The notes under the pieces are model-generated. The model did no database searches. It was not told the DNA's origin and saw only the letters and a list, made by a program, of their open reading frames with translations. Of a stretch of 64,000 nt of DNA, positions 12,501 to 26,581 are shown one piece after another. Origin of the DNA: Vitrella brassicaformis (lineage: Eukaryota > Sar > Vitrellaceae); NCBI GenBank assembly GCA_001179505.1, contig CDMY01000850.1, forward strand, positions 140,341-204,340. Direction: 5' to 3'. Numbering within the stretch: the first letter of the stretch is position 1; each line of letters opens with the position of its first letter. The position numbers and the translations under genes were made by a program.

Positions 12501-13329
12501 TCAGCCGACGCAGATCCCAGCCGTTCTCCCCGTCACGCCGCACCGCGGGATCGCACACATGTACCGCCTCGCCCTGGCTGTCATCTAGCGGCCCTGCCAC
12601 CACGTGCAGAGCGTCACGAGAGTCCTTTGCGGGCCTCACGCCGAACTCTTGGACATCCCGATAGGCCTGGTGGAACATGCGTAGGTCACCGGGGTCACTC
12701 CTCTTGTAAAGGATATCTCTCAAGGATTTGACCAGCGGGGCAGGCTGACTTGGGAGAGGTCGAGGGGCTCTGTGCTGATGGGGCGGTGACGGAATCAACG
12801 GATGCGCACGAGGGAGAGGCGCCGCCACCGGTGCCCGTGCACGCTGGCGAGCTGTCGCATCAGCCAACGCTCCCTGCGTGGCTGCAGCCGCATCTCGGCG
12901 GCCTGGGCCTCGAGCACCACCACCTCCTCTACCACCACCACCACGACCAGCAGTCGCCCCGAGATGCCCTTGATTCGAGTATAGGGCGCGTGCGAGGGAC
13001 CCCACACGCGGCTGCTGCAATGAACCGCCACCCGGATGGCAGTGACGACTGGCAGGGGTGGTCTCAGGCGTGCATGTGGCAGTGGGAAGCCGACTCTCCG
13101 GCTCAGGCACCGCAGCTGGTGCCGCAGCGGAGACCTTTGGCTGCGCATTGCCGAGAGCCGATGTCGCAAGCATGGAAGAGGCGGGCGGGACGTCCTCAGC
13201 GGGCGAGGAGGACATAGCGGCAACACCCCCGACAGGAGGTGCCCTCGGGTGGACGGGATCTATCGACAGATCCGCTTCTGTTGCTGGGGCCGCGTCTGCC
13301 GAATGACGCAGGACTCCCGTAGGCTGCAT
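3559..13329 (-). CDS. Giant multi-AP2-like repeat protein with canonical AP2 domains and SANT-like segment
   Basis: Seventeen exons join without a stop into about 2,839 aa: 12390-13329, 12027-12323, 11405-11962, 11084-11339, 10506-10994, 10000-10428, 9425-9907, 8876-9334, 8341-8796, 7892-8263, 7351-7830, 6780-7275, 6172-6704, 5587-6090, 4261-5497, 3838-4188 and 3559-3738. Ten exons share one layout: G-[VLI]-x-W near the start, a hydrophobic F-x-V strand, then (I/V)I-x-AF-x-x-AV-x-x-RN-x-LH, LGD-x-A, D-x-SWL, a charged linker, an amphipathic helix and Y-G-x-GG. I read this as a degenerate AP2 fold (three strands plus helix). Two ordinary AP2 domains lie across exons 12-13, so a nuclear DNA-binding role is likely. 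The penultimate large exon has a SANT/Myb-like segment. The N terminus is Pro/Ala-rich. No Met begins any repeat exon and all repeat junctions are phase 2, which supports one gene. A split into two genes cannot be excluded without RNA. Confidence 0.7.
4261..10994 (-). repeat. Tandem array of ten exon-encoded AP2-like repeat units
   Basis: Units begin at 10994, 10428, 9907, 9334, 8796, 8263, 7830, 7275, 6090 and 5497 (5' ends on the minus strand). Helix cores read for example DIIKTFELAVERRNALH (unit 1), DIIDAAQQALAYRNALH (2), AIIDALRMAIQHRNAAH (3), DIIDAFRRCVQRRNEIY (7) and AIIDAFRRAVTHRNRLH (9). Each unit starts one or two residues after a phase-2 intron, and most end at (Y/R)G-x-GG just before the next. 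One exon (6172-6704) interrupts the series; it carries a canonical AP2 domain instead of the degenerate head but keeps the same tail helix and YGSGG. The spacing of about 430-600 bp and identical phase indicate exon duplication. Confidence 0.75.
6500..6905 (-). other. Two canonical AP2 DNA-binding domains inside the giant gene
   Basis: The first AP2 domain spans the intron at 6705-6779: VVGVCWYEQDQAWMAHW, then a KSKYFYISEHGFNKAK strand-helix, which splices in phase 0 to ALAEHHRREMER. The second follows about 15 residues later in exon 13: SGVRGVTFNQGNNMWLARW, then QRKARRFSVAQLGYN and a helix GAMQAAIQALERG. Both retain the G-V-x-[WF], W-x-A-x-W and F-[SY]-[VI]-x-x-x-G features of ApiAP2/plant AP2 domains. 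They anchor the interpretation of the neighbouring degenerate repeats. Confidence 0.8.
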
Positions 13330-14097
13330 GGGTATCCGTAACACGCTTGAACGTCACATCACGTGACTGAGATGCTGAGTCGAAGCAGATGCCTGGTCGT
13401 CGAGGACGCAAGATCTTCAAGTAGGACAGAAATCTATCAGACAGCTGCTTTCCACGCACGAATCGCAGCTCTTTGCTTCTTGAGGGGCAACTGCGAGTTT
13501 AGCTGGAGGCGTGGATCGGAGGAAGAGGATTTGACTCATTGCAAGTGGCTTCTGATGAGGCTGTAGTTGGTTTTCTTGTGCTCTGCTCAGACCATCCGAA
13601 GGAGATGGTCTAGATCAACACAGGAAGTGGCTTATACACGCTTATACACAGCCTACTGGGGCACGTATTCAGTTGCAGGGCAAGAAAAGTGCGTTCAGCG
13701 CCTTCGGGCTGCATCAAATGTGTGTGTGGTCAGTATCCGTGCGTTTGTGTGTGCACACTACACGCGTCTGAAGCACGGAACTGTCGACTGACTGACAGGT
13801 GCGGTGCCACCGCACATCCCCCCCTCAACCTAATGTGTGTATGCATGGTACCAACAGTCAGTACCGAAACCTTCGATAAACACCCGATAAATACAAAGTC
13901 CTGCCTGCCTGCATGGCCTGCATCACTACACACTACCTACTCACCTACTCACTTACATGTGGTCCCAAAAAATGTGTCGAGCGGCGAGAGAGTCACATGA
14001 CATGCACCTCACAAAAAGGGGCACACATCATGACGTACGTACCTTCGGTAACCTACAGCTACGTTAGTTACGGTGCACTAAATGGCGGGACGGTCGG
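13330..14097. promoter_or_regulatory. Upstream region of the giant AP2 gene; no gene seen
   Basis: About 770 bp between the start of the giant AP2-repeat gene and the 3' end of the GH1 gene. It must hold the promoter of the giant gene. GCAGCTC-like and GCGAG-like partial matches to the window's TGCGAGCT motif occur near 13460 and 13490, but no exact copy. The rest has no convincing coding frame. Confidence 0.4.
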
Positions 14098-15705
14098 TCA
14101 GTCGTAGCATTTGTTTGCCTGGTAGGTGACGGAGCGGATCAGCGAGCTGTAGTACCTCCCCGACGCCTTGATCGTCCGGTTGCGCTCCGCGTCGCCGTAG
14201 TCGACATACACAAATCCATACCTGACACACAGACAGACACGCGGACGGGCCCCATCTCTCTCTCTCTCGGTGTGTGTGTGTGTGCGTGTGTGCGTATTGT
14301 GGGGGGGAGGATGAGGACCTCTTATCGTATCCGTCGACCCAGGAGAGGTTATCGAGGAGCGACCATGCGAAGTAGCCGCTCACGCGCACATTGTCCTCGA
14401 GGATGGCCTTGGACAGCTCAGCCAAATACGTCTCGAAGTAGAAGATCCTGCATGCCATGCCATGCCATGCGGTGCGTGGGGTGGAGACAGACAAGATTGA
14501 TTGGGTGCAGTCAGTGCACACACATAATACGGCGGTGCGGTACGGATGCATGTAGTATTGTACCTCACCTCATCTGGTCGCTCAGGTAGTCCTCCACATC
14601 TGACTTCTTCTCGTCAGACATGCCTGCAAGCAATGCGTTCACGTAGCATAGACAGCACACACAGAGCAACGCCTGTCAGTCATGTCATGGGCAGCCCAGC
14701 CTCGAATCCGCATCCATCCAATCCACTCTCGCTGCCTCTGTCTGTACCTACCGTTTTCGGTCACGATGATGAACGGCGGGTTCCATTTATCCTGGATGTA
14801 GGCCAGCAGCCGCCGAAACCCCTGACACAATTTATTAATAACACATACAGCACCGCAGCCAGCCACACATGCACTGTTCATTTCGCTCCGGTGCGTGCCC
14901 ACCCATGGGACGGCGTACAGCCACCATGTGGCGGCGTGCGGCCCGATGACCACGCCATTGCGGTGCCGAGTCTCCGCGCGTGGGCTGGTGCTGTCGACGT
15001 ACCTGCAGACACCGAACAGGCGGTGCGGTCACTGAAGTGTCCTCAGCCAGATGTGTGTCTGTGTGTGTGTGACAAACATGGTGGTGTAGTGGTTGAGGCC
15101 GAAGAAATCAGATGAGTTGCGGATGAGGTTCCTGTCCGCTGCAGTCATGTTGGGCAGCACGTGCGGGTATTCTTTCCGAAGCGATGCGGGGTAGAAGCCG
15201 CTGCCATAGACAGGCTCAGCGAACCACCCGAGTGCACTGTCCATCTCAATTTCGCACTGCCTCTCGTCCTCGGGGTTGGAGGGGTCCAGTGGCACACGCC
15301 AGTCTGGTCACAAACACAAGACACACCAATCGAAGTCGGCCGCAAGTGGATAGATCGGATGGATGGCGGGTGGACGTGTGACGTACCTGCGTTGAGTGTG
15401 AGGCCGACCTGTGCGCCAGGCCGCTTGGGTGCGAAGTCCTTTTTGAACAGTCTGTAGGCCTGGTGGGGGTGGATGAGTGGATAACACAAACGAACGCGCA
15501 CCAAGGTAGGGGAGGCAGAGTAGCGGCTGCCTGCCTGTCTGGCTGTCTCGTTAATTGGCTAACCCGTGCGTGTGCTTTGAGTGCATTGTGGCCGCACTTC
15601 AAGTGATCTGACTCGGAGATTACGCCAGGGGCATCTTCACACCAATCAATACATACCAGCACAGGAAACACACACAGGGAGGGACCAAGGCACACGTGAG
15701 GCCCC

Positions 15706-15736
<31 letters not shown>

Positions 15737-16896
15737 CTTACGCGAGCCCCATTGGTATCCCAGCTTGCAGAACACCCAGGGCTCGTTCAGCTGCAGCACA
15801 CACAAATCCTTACACGGTCAACACCCAAGCACACGCACTCAGCCAGTTAACTTACTGTGATCCAGTATTTCACGGTGGGCAGTTCGGTGAACATGAGCTT
15901 CGCGAAAGTGACGAAGGCCTCCACGATGCCATCCTCGCGCCAGTCGAGGTGGTCGGGCATGTCCCAGTGATAGAGCGTCACCACAGGCTCGACGTTCGCC
16001 CGCTTCAGCGCCCTCACGAGATTCTTGTAGAAGGTGATCCCTGCATCCACACAGAGAGGCCCAGCCAAATCAGGGCACACAACGGGTGTTGACTTTGACA
16101 TTTGACAGTCCTGTACAGTCCCCCACCAGCTTCGTTTCTGTACATGCCCTGCTTGAGGACGCGCGTCCAGCTGATGGAGAAGCGGAAGTGGGTCAGGTTG
16201 AGCTCTCGCATCGTCTCGATGTCCTCTTTGTACTGCAGTACACGGGGGTACACACGTGGATGGATGAGGAAGGGTTGATTGCAATGCCTGCCTGATCAGT
16301 CGGTCGGGCCGCCTACTTTGCGGTAGAAGTGAGCCGCCTCGTCGCCCGTGTCGTCATTGGCGACCTTGCCGAGGCCCATTGCCTTGGACTGGTGTGTGAA
16401 CACGTCCCAGATGCTCGCTGTCCGCCCTCCCTCGTTCCACGAACCCTCCACCTAACACACACACACACACACACACATACAGCAGAGCCGCCGTTCTTCT
16501 CATGAGGGTGTCACACACACACACACTGCCTCCCTCCCAGCTCACTCACTGACTCACCTGGTACGCGGCAACGGCAGCGCCCCACATGAATTCGTTGGCG
16601 TGCAGCTCTCCCCCTCTGAACATCTTCCGGATTGCTGCGGCCATCTGCCCCGCCGTCGACTCCTCCATCCGCTTGCTGCCGGCGCAGTGGCTGACATTGC
16701 TGGGCTTCCGGGACACACGCGAGTCGTCGCTTTGCAGGGCCCTGACGAGGCTGTTTGCCCTCCCTCGAGCAACTGCATCACCGGCGTGTTTCGTCACAAG
16801 GTCTGCGGCGGTGGCGTCGGCGACGCCGAAGAAGGGGTTGGCGAGGAGCAGTGACGAGAGGAGAGGGAATGAGACCGCAGGGAGGGAGGTCGTCAT
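14098..16896 (-). CDS. Secreted glycoside hydrolase family 1 (beta-glucosidase type)
   Basis: Thirteen exons give 553 aa: 16558-16896, 16317-16451, 16127-16232, 15856-16040, 15742-15790, 15564-15634, 15387-15459, 15078-15303, 14903-15002, 14752-14821, 14569-14623, 14319-14447 and 14098-14221. The N terminus (MTTSLPAVSFPLLSSLLLAN) looks like a secretion signal, followed by a spacer of about 80 residues before the barrel. GH1 landmarks in order: FMWGAAVAAYQVEGSWNEGG, FRFSISWTRVL, YHWDMPDHL, TLNEPW (acid/base Glu about 258), FFGLNHYTT, VTENG (nucleophile Glu about 450) and GYFAWSLLDNLSW. Both catalytic glutamates are present, so it should hydrolyse beta-glycosides in the secretory path or outside the cell. 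The exact sugar cannot be read from sequence. Length is usual for GH1 plus signal and spacer. Two splice choices (the donor at 15077 GTTTGT and the donor at 15563 GTTAGC) were selected by frame. The gene is head-to-head with the alveolin-like gene. Confidence 0.9.
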
Positions 16897-16977
16897 GACG
16901 ACTGTACGTGTACCACAATTTCGTCCCGCCTTCCGTTTACAAGTCGAGAAACCATATCGCGAGGGGATCCTCAAATC
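16897..16977. promoter_or_regulatory. Very short divergent promoter (81 bp) between GH1 and alveolin-like genes
   Basis: Only 81 bp separate the two inferred ATGs. The spacer has CGCGAGGGGATCC near 16957-16970 but no exact TGCGAGCT. An alternative plus-strand ATG at 16895 would overlap the GH1 start, but it does not splice in frame to the next exon, whereas the ATG at 16978 does. Transcription start sites of the two genes may overlap the coding regions. Confidence 0.4.
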
Positions 16978-17855
16978 ATGGCGGCTGCAGCTGAAGCGTA
17001 AGATCCACGCCCACCCCACAATGATCACTATCGAAATGGCTCTCTCTTTTCTCTCTGTTTCCCTCCCCTCCCCCCCCCCCAGGGCCTTCTCGCCCGAGAA
17101 GACCGACGGCGAGGGGCTGTATGTGTCGCGTGAGGAGCTCCAGAAGCAGAATGCTGACCTCAAGTTCAAACTACAGAGGGCTCAGGAGGAGAAAGCGCAG
17201 CTGGGGGTACTCAACACAACAAGGAAGATCTATCTGTCCCCCCATGGTGTGGTGTCACGCATTTCCTTTGGTGTGGTGTTTGTGTCTGTAGGGCCGCATT
17301 GCGTATTTGGAGAATCTGCCGCCCCGTGTGGAGGTCATGGAGGTGCAGAAGCCCTCGTATCGCACCTTCACCTACGAGAACGCCGACCGCATGAGAGCAC
17401 TCCGAAACACCATACAGTCACAGCAGGTGCGAATGAATCATCATCCTTCCGATGCATTGTCCGTGTGCCGTCCTCCCTCCATGTTTCTCTCTTGTCATCC
17501 ATGTCATGTCTGCCCACTGTTAGGATGAGTTGGTGGAGCTGCGTGCCAAGTTGGTGGCGGAGCGGGGCGCCAAACCGCCGCCAGAGATCATCGAAAAAGA
17601 AGTGGTCGGTCGGTCACTCAGCAGCCCTGCTCAGGCGCGGAAGGGATCCGTGTGTATGTGTCTGTGCATGCGTGTGTCGCTCCAGTACATTGAGGTGCCC
17701 AAGGTTGAGACCAAGGTCATCGACATGTCGCAGGAGAGCGCCGCCAAACTCGCAGAGTACGTCGACCAGGTCAAGAACCTGCAGCAGCAACTAGCCGCCA
17801 AGGTAAGGTAACATAGGCACCTGGGCAAAGCCCATCCAAATGTCGTCCATCCGCC

Positions 17856-17886
<31 letters not shown>

Positions 17887-20234
17887 GATGAAGGAGAGCG
17901 AGTTGGCGGGGCTGCAGGCCGCCCGCAGTGTGGAGGTCCGTGAGGTGGAGGTGGAGAGCGGCCCGCGCATCCGCATGCTCATGCAGCAGATGCGGGAGAA
18001 GGAGGAACAGATCGCTGGTCAGTCAGTCAGTCAGTTGATGGATGAATGGATGGATGGATGGATGGACGTGTCCATGCCTGTCTCCTCTCTCTCTGTAATC
18101 AGAGTTGGCTCAGGAGTGCCATCGGCTGAGGAACCTGCCCCCCACTATCGAGAAGATTATCAGGCAAGCGAAAGCGGAAGGAGACGCTACACGAAGATGA
18201 AGATGGACAGCACATGGGACGGGACCTTCGTGGTGTGTCGTCCTTGTCTCTCCGTTGCTGATGCAGAGAGCGTGTGATAGAGGTGCCACAGGTGGAGACT
18301 GTTCGTGTCAGAGTCAGCAACGACATCAATGTCGAACGCATCCGCCAGTTCGTGCTGGTAAGAACCGACACACACCTCCCCCACGCCACCGTCCGCCCTG
18401 CATTGTGTCCGCTTGGCCTGCAGTCTGAGTTGCGTCGTCTGGAGGAGTACATCCGCCGTTTGGAGAGCTGCGGGGCCACCGTCATCGAACTCAACCGCAC
18501 CGCTGAAGGGCTGCGCACCGTGGCTAGAGATCTGCTGGTGTGTGTGTGTGTGAGTGTGGGAAGGAGTGATGCCACAAACAAAGAGAATGCGGGCAAGGCA
18601 TTTGTTTGATGCATTGTGCATTCTCTTGTGGCAGGATCTGATAGAGGAGGGGCGACACGCCGAGGGACCGCTCAAACAGGTAAGTCAGTACTGCAGTGCA
18701 CTGCAGCCAGCCAGACACAAAGCGTAGAGATCCACACCCACCACCTGTTTGTGTGTTCATGTGGGGCGAGGCAGATATCGACCGTGACGCTGCCCAGACG
18801 AACGCTGCAAGCATACACACCCGACCCGGCAAGCCACAGAACAGCAGCACTCTCCAGGATTCATCACCTCCACACATCCATCTCCACCATCTGTGTCTTC
18901 CCATCCCCCCCTCCCCCGTCCGTTCTTTCGTCAGAACGACAAGGTGGATGTGCGCTTGTCTGAGTTGCTGATGGAGTGCCCCTGCGCTGTACCCTTCTAC
19001 CGCATCGCTCACAAACAGTCAGTCGGCACATAGGTCGACCAACAGTCAGTCCCAGACAACGCCTGTCTCTTTGGGTCTGGTGTGTGTGTGTGTGCAGGTA
19101 TGAGTTTGGTTCCCTGGTCGTGCATGTGGATTTCGCCCCCGACGGCGTGGACCTGCAGGTCAAGCTCATCGACTACCCCAACGTCCAACCTATGGGATTC
19201 AGAGTAAGGCACGCAATGAGACGGAAGTATTGTGTGTGTCTTACTTACTGTGTCCGTCGGCGATCAGGTGTTTCTGTCAACATACGAGCGGCAGGAGTTT
19301 CAGAAACTGAAGTTCATCACACAGGGTGTGTACCTTACGTCACGTGGCTGGGGAGCGGAGCCTGGCTATGGTACAATCCAATCCAATCCATGCCCTGTTT
19401 GTGTGGGTGTGGGTGCAGGTGAGGTGCAGCTGCAGCACCTGCCCGTCTCGAGGACCATCTACGAGAGTCACACGTCGGCCACGGCGCCGCAGGTGCAGAT
19501 GCAGGTACGGCAACGGCAACCACCGCACCGTTTTCACAGACAGCGGGAGATTGATTGCAGTGACTCTCCGTAACTTTTCTTCCCTTGCAGGTGATTCAGG
19601 GCGCTGGCGCGAGTGGCTCGAGTGTGTCGTATCACGGCGGCACGGTCCTGCCGCCAGGGAGAGGGGGGGTATCCACACAGCAGCGTGTCGTCGATAGCAA
19701 AGTAAGATAGATAGGACCGCACAGACAGCAACAGGGCTGACACGCAACCATTCTTGGCGCCTGCCTTTTCCTGGTCTTGGTGACACTGTCGCAGGTTGTG
19801 TATCAGCAGCCTGCAACGGTCCGGCAGCCCCAGTACACAGGTCACATCAACGAACGAGGGGAGAACAGAGAGACAGACATGTGCAAAGGCGTTGGTTGTG
19901 TGTGTGTTGCCGTCAATCATCTAGTGTCGAGTTACAGCGGTGGCGTGTATGGTTCTTCCATCGCCCAGCCACACACAGTGACCACCACACACACCACCGG
20001 CACCCCTGCAGAAGGTCCCCAATGGCACACACACGCGCGCACACACGCGTCTCATCTCATGTGTGGTGATGGTACGTGTGTGCAGGTCGGGACGCCGGGC
20101 GCATCGGTCTGCTGGCACAGGCCTTGCAGGGTCGTGACATGTTGGGAACGATAGCCGAGGGCAGCGGCGGCGGCACCGAGTCGGACGACATCTACCTGCC
20201 CTCACAGCCGCACCCCTACACTAGCCCCCAGTGA
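16978..20234 (+). CDS. Alveolin-like (IMC/pellicle) coiled-coil protein
   Basis: Exons read: 16978-16997, 17083-17206, 17292-17426, 17524-17604, 17686-17802, 17894-18017, 18103-18163, 18267-18357, 18424-18537, 18635-18679, 18935-19017, 19098-19203, 19268-19325, 19419-19504, 19591-19701, 19795 to about 19830, perhaps one near 19940-20010, and 20083-20234. The start MAAAAEAAFSPEK leads into coiled coil and Val/Pro/Glu repeats: RVEVMEVQKPSYRTF, YIEVPKVETKVID, VEVREVEVESGP and VIEVPQVETVRV. These (E)V-P-x-V-x-T-x-V units are the hallmark of alveolins, the filaments under alveolar sacs of alveolates. The repeats are fewer and more degenerate than in classical alveolins. A following region (about 19098-19203) reads like a compact beta-rich domain, and the tail is Gln/Pro/Thr-rich. 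One intron (18164) begins GC. The final two or three exon junctions are uncertain. Confidence 0.7.
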
Positions 20235-20649
20235 TAGAATGAAGATGCCTGCCTGTGGGGTACCGACGGAACCATGAGTGTGTGTGTGTGTGTGCGTGTG
20301 TGTGGTTGCGGGGCTGACTGAGAGATGGGTGGACTGATAGAGGGGAGGGGTAGAATTGGAAACATTCCTTGACGCTTCGGCCACACGCAGACGCGGGGCC
20401 AATCATGAAGTCAAACATCAAGCACCCGAATTAGTTTAGGCACACGACACATAGCAGCTACATACCACACACGCAACCAACACGCAGACAGACAGACTCG
20501 CACGCTCTCACGCACAGCTGAAATGGGGTAAGGTAAAGCCTACACACACTGCCATGCTAGCTATGCTCCCTAACACACCACACCAGCCCTGACAGCCACC
20601 CGGCCCTGTGTCTCTCTACTGCCCCCATCAATCCGCCCGTTCCTTCCAT
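20235..20649. other. Convergent intergenic spacer
   Basis: About 415 bp between the stops of the alveolin-like and RRM genes. It contains a TG run near 20278-20303 and a CA-rich stretch. It presumably holds both 3' UTRs. No coding feature or strong hairpin was recognised. Confidence 0.6.
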
Positions 20650-23158
20650 CTAGTAGGGCGCGGAACGGTAAGGCGCGCCGCCACTGGGTGGGTAGCTGGT
20701 CCTGTAGTTGTTCCTGTAGGCGCCATAGCCGCTGCCATAGCCCCCACCTCCTCCTCCAGCAGAAACAGCCCCCGGCTGATGCATCTGACCGCCTTGATGG
20801 TGCTGATATCCGTACCCACCTGCCCCGCCGCCAGAAGCAGCAGAAGCCGCGTACCCGCCCCCCTGTGTGCCTGCTGCTGCTGCGGGGGGCGCCTGCTGCT
20901 GCTGTTGCTGCTGTTGTTGGGACGACGGCGTGTTGCCGTAGCCGGTGGTGGGCTGCTGCTGGCGATGGTGGTGTTGGTGCTGCTGCTGTTGGTCTGGTGG
21001 AGGAGGCATGCTGTATCCGTAGCTGGACGGCCCGTAGCTGGCGCTGTAGCGGTAGGGGTCCGGGGGAGGCGCCGACGCTGATCGATCCGATCCATGTGAC
21101 ACCGCAAAGCAAGACAAGAGACACGCATCAAACACCAAACATCAGACACGTCATTGCTGTCAGAATGCTGTGTGCATCTCACTCACTCACCATAAGGGTC
21201 AGGAGCATAGGGGTCATAGCCGCCCCTGCTGTCGTAGTAGCCCCCGCTGCCCTCCGGCGCCTGCTGGTGGTGGTACATGCCGTTGGACGCGCCACGGTCG
21301 CCATACATGCCGCCGCCACGATGATCGTAGCCACCACCGCCACCGTAGCTCCCGCCGTAGCCGTCATATGACCCATAGCCGCTGTAGCCATTGTAGCCAT
21401 CTGCACAGCACACCGACACCAGAGTGAGATATGTGTGTCAATGGGGTGGTTGGTTGGCTCCCTCGCTGACTTGTGGTGGGCATGAAGTCCCTGTCTTTGG
21501 GCGGCGTGATGGGTGACGCGAATCTGCCGGCCATGCCGACATTGTCCCTCCTGCCCATGCCCTCACGCAGCCCCCCTCCCCCCATGCCCCCGCCGTCCCT
21601 CCAGCCTGCCCCCATGGCTGTGCGGGGTGGTCGGCTGCCCAGCGCCAGATAGGCACTCGCATCCGCACCACGCGGCACTGCACGCTTGACCTCTATCTGC
21701 ACATAGACGGAGAGACAGACAGACAGACAGACATGCGTGTGTGCGTGTCTGGTGGGTGCTGGTTGGCTGGCTGACCCATTTGTTCTCGATGTAGTGGTCG
21801 TTGAATCGCTTGATGACCTCATCAACGGTCTCGGGGTCCTCGAAGTCAACAAAACCGAAACCTGCACGTAATCATTCACACACACATGCACCGTCACATC
21901 GATAAATGAGATGCACTCGCTGTCCGACTCTCCTGCCTGCCGAGCCGAGCCGAGCGTACCTCTGTGTTTGTTGGTGTCGCGATCGACCATGACGATGCAG
22001 TCCTTGATGGCCCCGAACGAACTGAAATACTCCTCAAGCATCTCTGCACCCACCCACCCACCCACCCACACACACAGAAACGAAAAGAAAGATGAGGGGC
22101 ACATCAGACCTCAGACGAGGGCATGCAGTGCAGCATGGACGGCATGGCATGATCCGTCAAGCGGCACTAGCAAAGCGAGCGAGCCGAGCCATCTGCCCTT
22201 ACGGACTAGAGCCAGTCAGCCTACGCCCGCCCCCTTGCCATGCCCTGCCTTGGCTACAGTATGAAAATGCATCGGTTGCTCCCTCCCTGCCTCCACCGAT
22301 GCATCCATCGATCGATCCATGCATCTACCTTTGTTGCACACACTGGGCAGTCCTCCTACAAATATCTTGGTGCTCCTCGGCCCGCTAAGGGGGTCTCTAG
22401 TAGAGGCGGCAGGGTCAGGTAGGGGAGCGGCCATCTGGTCCCGCGGACGGGCCCTCTTACACTCTACCTAACGTGACGAGAGAAAGAAAGAAACAGCACA
22501 TGCACACAATAAACAAATACGCAGCCATTCAGTCATTCCTAGTCGACAAGGAAGGCACAGAGAGAGAGACAGACAGACAGGCAGGCAGGTGCCTACAGCA
22601 AGGCAAGGCGGTCTAAGTGTGTCACAAAACGTGACACGCCCATGCCATGCCAGCCAGACCTAGCCAAGCCAGCCTGCCTCGCAACTAGCACAGCAACCGA
22701 CACCCTCCACCTTTCCTCCAGCCACTGACTGACCTGTTTGCCGTCGAGTGAGTGGCTCTGGCCGAGCACCGTCTCCGTCGTGAGGTCGTCAACAAACGTG
22801 ACGAAGCCAAACCCCCGGCACCGACCTGACGACCAAACACGCAATGCACGCACGGCTTGTCTGGTGCGCGGGGCAGGGCTGCGGCGTCTCGCTGTGTCGT
22901 ATCCGTCAAGGCGTACCAGTGTTCTGGTCCATCATGAGGACGCTGTCGGTCACCTCACCGAAGCCCTCGAAATACGCACGGAAGTGGTCTGCAGCATCGC
23001 ACCGCAGCCCACGAGACAGACAACAATGCCGCACCGGCACACTTGTGTGTGCAGTGCATCCGGTTCTGCCTCTGCTCACCTTCTGTGACTCCGTCGGGCA
23101 CGCCTCCCACAAACAGCTTGTGGGTGCCGCTGCCCTGACCCTTCTCACCCTCTGCCAT
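20650..23158 (-). CDS. Two-RRM RNA-binding protein, Musashi/hnRNP A type
   Basis: Nine exons join in frame to 471 aa: 23080-23158, 22917-22988, 22734-22825, 22329-22467, 21960-22043, 21776-21861, 21471-21696, 21191-21400 and 20650-21077. RRM1 carries KLFVGGVP (RNP2) and GRCRGFGFVTF (RNP1). RRM2 carries KIFVGGLP and HRGFGFVDF. Linkers contain CKRARPR and IEVKRAVPR, the basic end of each RRM typical of Musashi/hnRNP A/DAZAP proteins. The C-terminal half is low complexity: Gly/Tyr-rich (GYNGYSGYGSYDGYGG) then Gln/His/Tyr-rich, a prion-like tail suited to condensate formation. It probably binds mRNA in the nucleus or cytoplasm; which transcripts cannot be inferred. The start is fixed by MAEGEKGQG, immediately upstream of RRM1. 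It is head-to-head with the CDPK. Confidence 0.9.
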
Positions 23159-23560
23159 CGCCAAGCGCCGTTTGCGAAGAAAAAGCCGGGGATTCAGTCA
23201 CTGCACTGCCACTGGCGGCGGGAGTCTTCACACGAGAGGGCAGCGAATGAAGAAGTCCGGAAGCTCGCAACGATGCGAGCTCGAGGAAGGAGGAAAGGGG
23301 GAGAGGAAGGAAGGAGAGCCTGAGTGTTTCTTCTGTTTGTTGAATGCTGCATTGCCCGAGAATCCGTCCGCATCTCATCTCTTTCAGCCGCTTACCCCAC
23401 CCAGACCTTCTCGCAGCCCCTCGCCGGTATTGAGGGGAGCCCTTGACCTCCGAGCAGCTGTAAAAAGGTGCCGCCCACGCCCCCTCTCCCGCCCTCCCCG
23501 TGACCATCGGCCACTCATCACCCTCTTGCTTCCCCGGTTGGTCTCTCTCTTTCGCCCACG
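23159..23560. promoter_or_regulatory. Divergent promoter between RRM protein and CDPK, with TGCGAGCT inverted repeat
   Basis: This 402 bp spacer contains AGCTCGCA at about 23262-23269 and TGCGAGCT at about 23274-23281, an inverted pair with a 4 bp gap. Pyrimidine-rich sequence precedes the CDPK ATG. The motif is shared with other divergent spacers in the window. A regulatory role is inference. Confidence 0.5.

Positions 23561-26581
<3,021 letters not shown>

Noticed and set aside
13567-14100. Several short frames in the region upstream of the giant AP2 gene
   Set aside because: Short, no splice partners, no recognisable motif.
16895-16997. Plus-strand ATG at 16895 as the alveolin start, overlapping the GH1 ATG in a palindrome
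   Set aside because: The frame from 16895 gives phase 1 at the GTAAGA donor at 16998, but the next exon needs phase 2. The ATG at 16978 (MAAAAEA) fits exactly.
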